From: a virus
Length of the DNA stretch: 25,280 bases
IMG/VR virus record: IMGVR_UViG_3300032323_001847
Span: 1 to 25,280 of that record
Direction: 5' to 3' (one strand)
Within the stretch, counting starts at the first letter, position 1. Every line of letters begins with the position of its first letter. A program made the position numbers and the translations under genes. Positions 23,239 to 25,280 of this stretch are shown piece by piece. The notes beneath the pieces were generated by a model, which saw nothing but the letters and a program-made list of their open reading frames with translations, was not told where the DNA came from and made no database searches.

Positions 23239-23610
23239 GTGCGCGACAAAAGAAAACTCACCCAACAACTAATCGATCTCTTAAACGAAGATCAACGTAT
23301 CAGCGTGGAATCGGCCATGCCTGTCTGGTGGTTCAATTTGAGAAAAAATGGTGGCATGCGATTGACTGCCACTGGTTACTATACCTTTGTGGAAAAGTTG
23401 GAACTGGAACACTACAGTTATCCCATTGACAATCCCATGTTGTTCAATCAACAGACCATATTGGATTTGGATAGAAAAATACAAATGCCTTACTACATAC
23501 ATGCTGCCAAGGGTGTACCCAAAAAAATTGTGTTCTTTGGCAGCCGCGAAGCAGTCATGGCCAATCTTTACGGCAATCTACAACAATTTCTTGACAACTA
23601 CAAGCCTTGA
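23239..23610 (+). CDS. Conserved phage protein, function unknown
   Basis: The protein has 123 residues with a GTG start at 23239, one base after the preceding stop; the ATG at 23237 is in another frame and ends quickly. A helical N-terminus (KLTQQLIDLLNEDQRIS) is followed by a mixed domain with WWFNLRKNGGMRLTATGYYTF and PYYIHAAKGVPKKIVFFGSREAVMANLYG. The pattern RLTATGYYTF resembles small phage proteins I recall from T4-like genomes. Function unknown. A strong tRNA promoter is embedded in its last codons. Confidence 0.78.
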   Translation: MRDKRKLTQQLIDLLNEDQRISVESAMPVWWFNLRKNGGMRLTATGYYTFVEKLELEHYSYPIDNPMLFNQQTILDLDRKIQMPYYIHAAKGVPKKIVFFGSREAVMANLYGNLQQFLDNYKP

Positions 23611-23619
23611 TGTTACAAT
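23591..23619 (+). promoter_or_regulatory. Sigma70-type promoter for the tRNA gene
   Basis: TTGACA (23591-23596, perfect), 17 bases, TACAAT (23614-23619), with TG at 23611-23612 (extended -10). The start point would fall near 23626, three bases before the mature tRNA. The -35 overlaps the end of the preceding coding region. Confidence 0.7.
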
Positions 23620-23628
23620 GTATATGTT

Positions 23629-23705
23629 GGGCCGTTAGCTCAGTTGGTCAGAGCAGAGGACTCATAATCCTTTGGTCCTAGGTTCAAGTCCTAGACGGCC
23701 CACCA
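23629..23705 (+). tRNA. tRNA with anticodon CAU (probably Ile2, possibly elongator Met)
   Basis: A complete cloverleaf of 77 bases. The acceptor stem GGGCCGT/ACGGCCC pairs perfectly, there is a D arm with AGTTGGTCA loop, the anticodon stem GAGGA/TCCTT has loop CTCATAA (anticodon 23663-23665), the T stem CTAGG/CCTAG has loop TTCAAGT, and ACCA is encoded. The GACTCATAATC arm and the TTGGTC variable region resemble bacterial tRNA-Ile2, whose C34 is changed to lysidine to read AUA, more than elongator Met. It is not an initiator tRNA by its acceptor stem. It has a strong promoter of its own. Confidence 0.93.
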
Positions 23706-23718
23706 TGCAGAGGTAAAT

Positions 23719-23898
23719 ATGAATACTATGGAACAGATCAAAAAACCCGTAGCTCAGTATTACTACTCTAAAGAGGAGTGGAATCGATTGGGGTGTGGTC
23801 CACTACCGCCAGAACGTGATCGTGCTCGGCAATTGCAAGACACAATGGCACGTGGAAATCCAGCCACTGACAACAACGTGATCAAAGGATACAATTAA
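23719..23898 (+). CDS. Small hypothetical protein (59 residues)
   Basis: An ORF just downstream of the tRNA, starting at ATG 23719 with AGAGGT upstream. It reads MNTMEQIKKPVAQYYYSKEE, then a hydrophilic segment GPLPPERDRARQLQDTMARGN, ending IKGYN. There is no membrane segment or known motif. The phage-like codon use, ribosome binding site and tight following ORF support it as real, but function is unknown. It could be co-transcribed with the tRNA. Confidence 0.6.
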   Translation: MNTMEQIKKPVAQYYYSKEEWNRLGCGPLPPERDRARQLQDTMARGNPATDNNVIKGYN

Positions 23899-23900
23899 TC

Positions 23901-23972
23901 ATGGAACCAGATTATAGTTTTGCTGTTGGCATTGTGGTTGTGGCCGTGGTATTCTTACTAGTTTTATTTTAG
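23901..23972 (+). CDS. Very small predicted membrane protein (23 residues)
   Basis: ATG 23901 to TAG reads MEPDYSFAVGIVVVAVVFLL followed by VLF. A short acidic head precedes one hydrophobic segment that could span a membrane. It starts two bases after the previous stop, with AAAGGA eleven bases upstream. Such tiny membrane proteins occur in phages, but at this length chance is a real alternative. Confidence 0.4.
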   Translation: MEPDYSFAVGIVVVAVVFLLVLF

Positions 23973-23975
23973 TTT

Positions 23976-23994
23976 CCACGTTCGTTAAACGTGG
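23976..23994. repeat. Hairpin after the small ORFs
   Basis: CCACGTT (23976-23982) and AACGTGG (23988-23994) form a perfect 7-bp stem with a 5-base loop, directly after the tiny membrane ORF. No T-run follows, so it is not a standard intrinsic terminator; it may mark an mRNA end or processing site before the tmRNA promoter. Confidence 0.45.
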
Positions 23995-24011
23995 TGGTGG
24001 GTCGGCTCTGT

Positions 24012-24040
24012 TTGACACATAAATAGGTGTGTCGTATAAT
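24012..24040 (+). promoter_or_regulatory. Perfect-consensus sigma70 promoter of the tmRNA gene
   Basis: TTGACA (24012-24017), exactly 17 bases, TATAAT (24035-24040): both hexamers match the consensus fully. Transcription should start near 24047, just before the tmRNA acceptor piece. The spacer contains CATAAATA (24018-24025), a T4-late-like motif, and a dyad GACACA/TGTGTC. Confidence 0.85.
24014..24033. repeat. Operator-like dyad inside the tmRNA promoter spacer
   Basis: GACACA (24014-24019) and TGTGTC (24028-24033) are a perfect inverted repeat with an 8-base centre, filling the space between the -35 and -10 boxes. A protein bound here would cover the promoter. It may also be a chance result of a short AT-rich spacer. 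Confidence 0.4.
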
Positions 24041-24046
24041 AACGAT

Positions 24047-24374
24047 ATTGTTGTAATTCCTTCCAAGTGAAGGCACTGTGGACGGGAGTTCGATTCTCCC
24101 CGGGTCCACCAAAAGTATATTGCGGGTGCGAGAACAACGCAGAAATGTGTTTGTTGATCCGGCAACTTGGAACGACTCACTCTTGTTGCGTTACAATATA
24201 CTTCTGATGGGCCCGACCGGTTTCGACATGGTGAGCTAGTGCGGACGGCAACAGGCAAGGCGAAGGACCTAATCCTAGCAACTCTATTAAATGCAAACGC
24301 ATCTAATGACGAGGTATTTGCCTTAGCGGCATGATCTCCGGGGCAACTATGCCTTGTTACTCAAAATAGTTCAG
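24047..24374 (+). ncRNA. ssrA: Circularly permuted, two-piece tmRNA gene
   Basis: tmRNA rescues stalled ribosomes and tags the unfinished protein. Here the gene is permuted: the acceptor piece comes first. It has the T arm GGGAG-TTCGATT-CTCCC and then CGGGTCC-ACCA at 24101-24111. The coding piece starts at 24209 with GGGCCCG, which pairs with CGGGTCC over 7 bp (one G-T pair) to rebuild the acceptor stem; AGTGC in the coding piece can pair with GCACT in the acceptor piece. A 97-base intervening segment (24112-24208) separates them. The tag frame starts at GCA 24293 and encodes ANASNDEVFALAA, stop TGA 24332-24334; the LAA end is the usual protease signal. The 3' end of the coding piece is approximate. 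The promoter and terminator are its own. A 119-codon reverse-strand frame across it is not a gene. Confidence 0.92.
24113..24203. repeat. Inverted repeat enclosing the tmRNA intervening segment
   Basis: AAGTATATTG (24113-24122) and CAATATACTT (24194-24203) are perfect 10-base inverted repeats right after the acceptor CCA and just before the coding piece. They would fold the removed segment into a stem that brings the two acceptor-stem strands together in the precursor. Confidence 0.8.
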
Positions 24375-24400
24375 AAAAGCCTGGTTTTCCAGGCTTTTTT
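24375..24400 (+). terminator. Intrinsic terminator of the tmRNA
   Basis: AAAAGCCTGG-TTTT-CCAGGCTTTTTT: a 6-bp GC-rich stem extended by A-T pairs, a tetraloop and a run of six T. It ends the tmRNA transcript and separates it from the following outer-membrane gene. Confidence 0.93.
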
Positions 24401-24401
24401 G

Positions 24402-24432
24402 TTCACACTTAGCTAAAACCACTAAATATACT
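24402..24432 (+). promoter_or_regulatory. Candidate promoter of the outer-membrane protein gene
   Basis: TTCACA (24402-24407), 19 bases, TATACT (24427-24432) would be a sigma70-like promoter with long spacing. CTAAATA (24422-24428) overlaps the -10 and resembles the late-promoter core, so early or late use cannot be told apart. Since a terminator lies just before, the gene should need its own promoter. Confidence 0.4.
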
Positions 24433-24451
24433 GTTGGGCGATCGTCCAGCA
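24432..24451. repeat. 20-base imperfect palindrome in the leader of the outer-membrane protein gene
   Basis: The sequence TGTTGGGCGATCGTCCAGCA is self-complementary apart from two G-T pairs, and lies 24 bases before the start codon. As RNA it makes an 8-bp hairpin with a GAUC loop, possibly at the very 5' end of the mRNA; as DNA it could be an operator beside the start point. Confidence 0.5.
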
Positions 24452-24475
24452 TTCTTTTAAAAGGAAATCTCAAGC

Positions 24476-25216
24476 ATGAAAAAACTATTAATCGCATTAG
24501 CTTTGTCCGCTGGCTTTGTGGCCTCGGCTCAAGCTCAACTCACCGGCAATTTAGGTTTGACCAGCGACTACCGTTTCCGCGGTGTTAGCCAAACCCAAAA
24601 TGCTCCTGCAGTTCAGGGCGGCATCGACTATGCACACAAGAGTGGCTTCTACGTTGGTAACTGGAACAGCTCGGTCTCTAGCCAAGTCTACACCAATGGT
24701 GCAGGCGTTGAAAGCGACCTCTACGCTGGTTACAAGAAAGAAATTTTCAAGGGCATTTCGATTGACATCGGTAGCTACAATTATTTCTATCCACGTGCAA
24801 CCACTTCTGCAGCCACTGGCAGCAACTTTGACACCTACGAAGGCTTTGTCGGATTAGGTTACAAGGACATTATCAGTGCCAAGTATAGTCAAACCTTGGG
24901 CAATGGTTACTTCGGTACCGCCAATGCTCGTGGCACCAGCTATACTCAAATTGACGGCAAGTTACCAGTTCCCAAAGTTAAGAATCTGGCTGTAGTTGCT
25001 CACTATGGTATGACCAATGTGGCCAACAGTTCGGCATATGATTACAACGACATCAACGCAGGCTTTGTTTATACATTGCCACACGAATTTGATTTGGGTG
25101 TCAAGTACTATACCAACACTGGCATGAGCAATGCTTTCCAGGCCTTTAACACTGTTAGTGGCCAGAAACTGTACAAAAATGCAGTTGTGTTTTCTTTGAC
25201 AAAAACTTTTAAATAA
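24476..25216 (+). CDS. Outer-membrane beta-barrel protein, Gcw_chp/TorF-type putative porin
   Basis: The protein has 246 residues. A clear Sec signal peptide (MKKLLIALALSAGFVASAQA, cleavage after AQA) is followed by LTGNLGLTSDYRFRGVSQTQNAPAVQGGID, the typical opening of the TIGR02001/Gcw_chp family of proteobacterial outer-membrane proteins, and by alternating aromatic/hydrophobic beta strands to the end. The ending SLTKTFK places Lys after the Phe that usually closes such barrels for BAM recognition. AAGGAAA lies 8-9 bases before ATG 24476. Its composition looks more GC-rich than the neighbouring phage genes, and it has its own leader and terminator, so it looks like a host-derived cargo gene. 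It may alter the surface or permeability of the infected cell; the actual role is unknown. Confidence 0.88.
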   Translation: MKKLLIALALSAGFVASAQAQLTGNLGLTSDYRFRGVSQTQNAPAVQGGIDYAHKSGFYVGNWNSSVSSQVYTNGAGVESDLYAGYKKEIFKGISIDIGSYNYFYPRATTSAATGSNFDTYEGFVGLGYKDIISAKYSQTLGNGYFGTANARGTSYTQIDGKLPVPKVKNLAVVAHYGMTNVANSSAYDYNDINAGFVYTLPHEFDLGVKYYTNTGMSNAFQAFNTVSGQKLYKNAVVFSLTKTFK

Positions 25217-25230
25217 TTTTAAAAGTAATT

Positions 25231-25256
25231 AAAAAAGCTCCTTCGGGAGCTTTTTT
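25231..25256 (+). terminator. Intrinsic terminator after the outer-membrane protein gene
   Basis: AAAAAAGCTCC-TTCG-GGAGCTTTTTT: 5 GC-rich pairs extended by six A-T pairs, a stable TTCG loop and a T-run, 14 bases after the stop. Its symmetry means it could also stop transcription from the other strand. After it the window holds only a TTGACA (25272-25277), perhaps the -35 of a following promoter. Confidence 0.95.
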
Positions 25257-25280
25257 GTTGACCAAACCAGGTTGACACAG

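Noticed and set aside
23899-24258. Reverse-strand 119-codon frame across the tmRNA
   Set aside because: It lies entirely over the small ORF, promoter and tmRNA, and its protein resembles no family. RNA structure explains the sequence.
1-25280. CRISPR array, integrase, transposase or attachment site
   Set aside because: No regularly spaced direct repeats, recombinase motifs or tRNA-end duplication were seen on reading both strands.

Overview
The window is a stretch of a T4-like tailed-phage (myovirus-type) genome. Every confident gene is on the + strand and densely packed. It carries the replication hallmarks of that group: a family B DNA polymerase (gp43 type, cut by the left edge), a gp45-type sliding clamp and a T4 RNase H/flap-nuclease homologue. 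It also has many small conserved phage proteins, a tRNA and a phage tmRNA. The host is probably a proteobacterium. A permuted two-piece tmRNA and a Gcw_chp/TorF-type outer-membrane protein would fit an aquatic betaproteobacterium, but that is inference. No integrase, transposase, CRISPR array or insertion sequence was seen.

Layout. 1-3765: gp43, a degenerate methyltransferase-like protein, sliding clamp. 3769-6861: a DpdA/TGT-type 7-deazaguanine transglycosylase followed by four small coupled genes, one possibly a second T-fold protein. 6858-12508: a sugar cluster with a GT-B glycosyltransferase, GalE-like epimerase, AGAT/StrB-like amidinotransferase, half-size DegT/StrS-like aminotransferase, and a two-part protein ending in an SGNH hydrolase. 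12505-14201: folE, a HIT protein and queD. 14212-16675: GT2 glycosyltransferase, short UDP-glucose-dehydrogenase-like protein, SDR epimerase. 16729-19417: phosphoribosyltransferase, queE, second nucleotide-sugar dehydrogenase. 19414-23610: two conserved small proteins, cytidylyltransferase-like protein, SGNH protein, RNase H/FEN nuclease and four small phage genes. 23611-25280: tRNA(CAU), two very small ORFs, a permuted tmRNA with a perfect-consensus promoter and its own terminator, then a signal-peptide outer-membrane protein with its own leader and terminator.

How the genes fit together. FolE, QueD and QueE make 7-carboxy-7-deazaguanine (CDG) from GTP. A DpdA-like transglycosylase would exchange a deazaguanine base for guanine in phage DNA. 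QueC is not in this window, so the final base (CDG itself, preQ0 or a further derivative) is open. Threaded among these genes is a nucleotide-sugar pathway: epimerases, dehydrogenases, aminotransferase, amidinotransferase, transferases and esterases. The adjacent aminotransferase and amidinotransferase suggest a guanidino-sugar. Seventeen gene junctions use a 4-bp start/stop overlap, so much of the window is probably translated as coupled units, with sigma70-like promoters before the clamp, folE, queD, phosphoribosyltransferase, tRNA and tmRNA.
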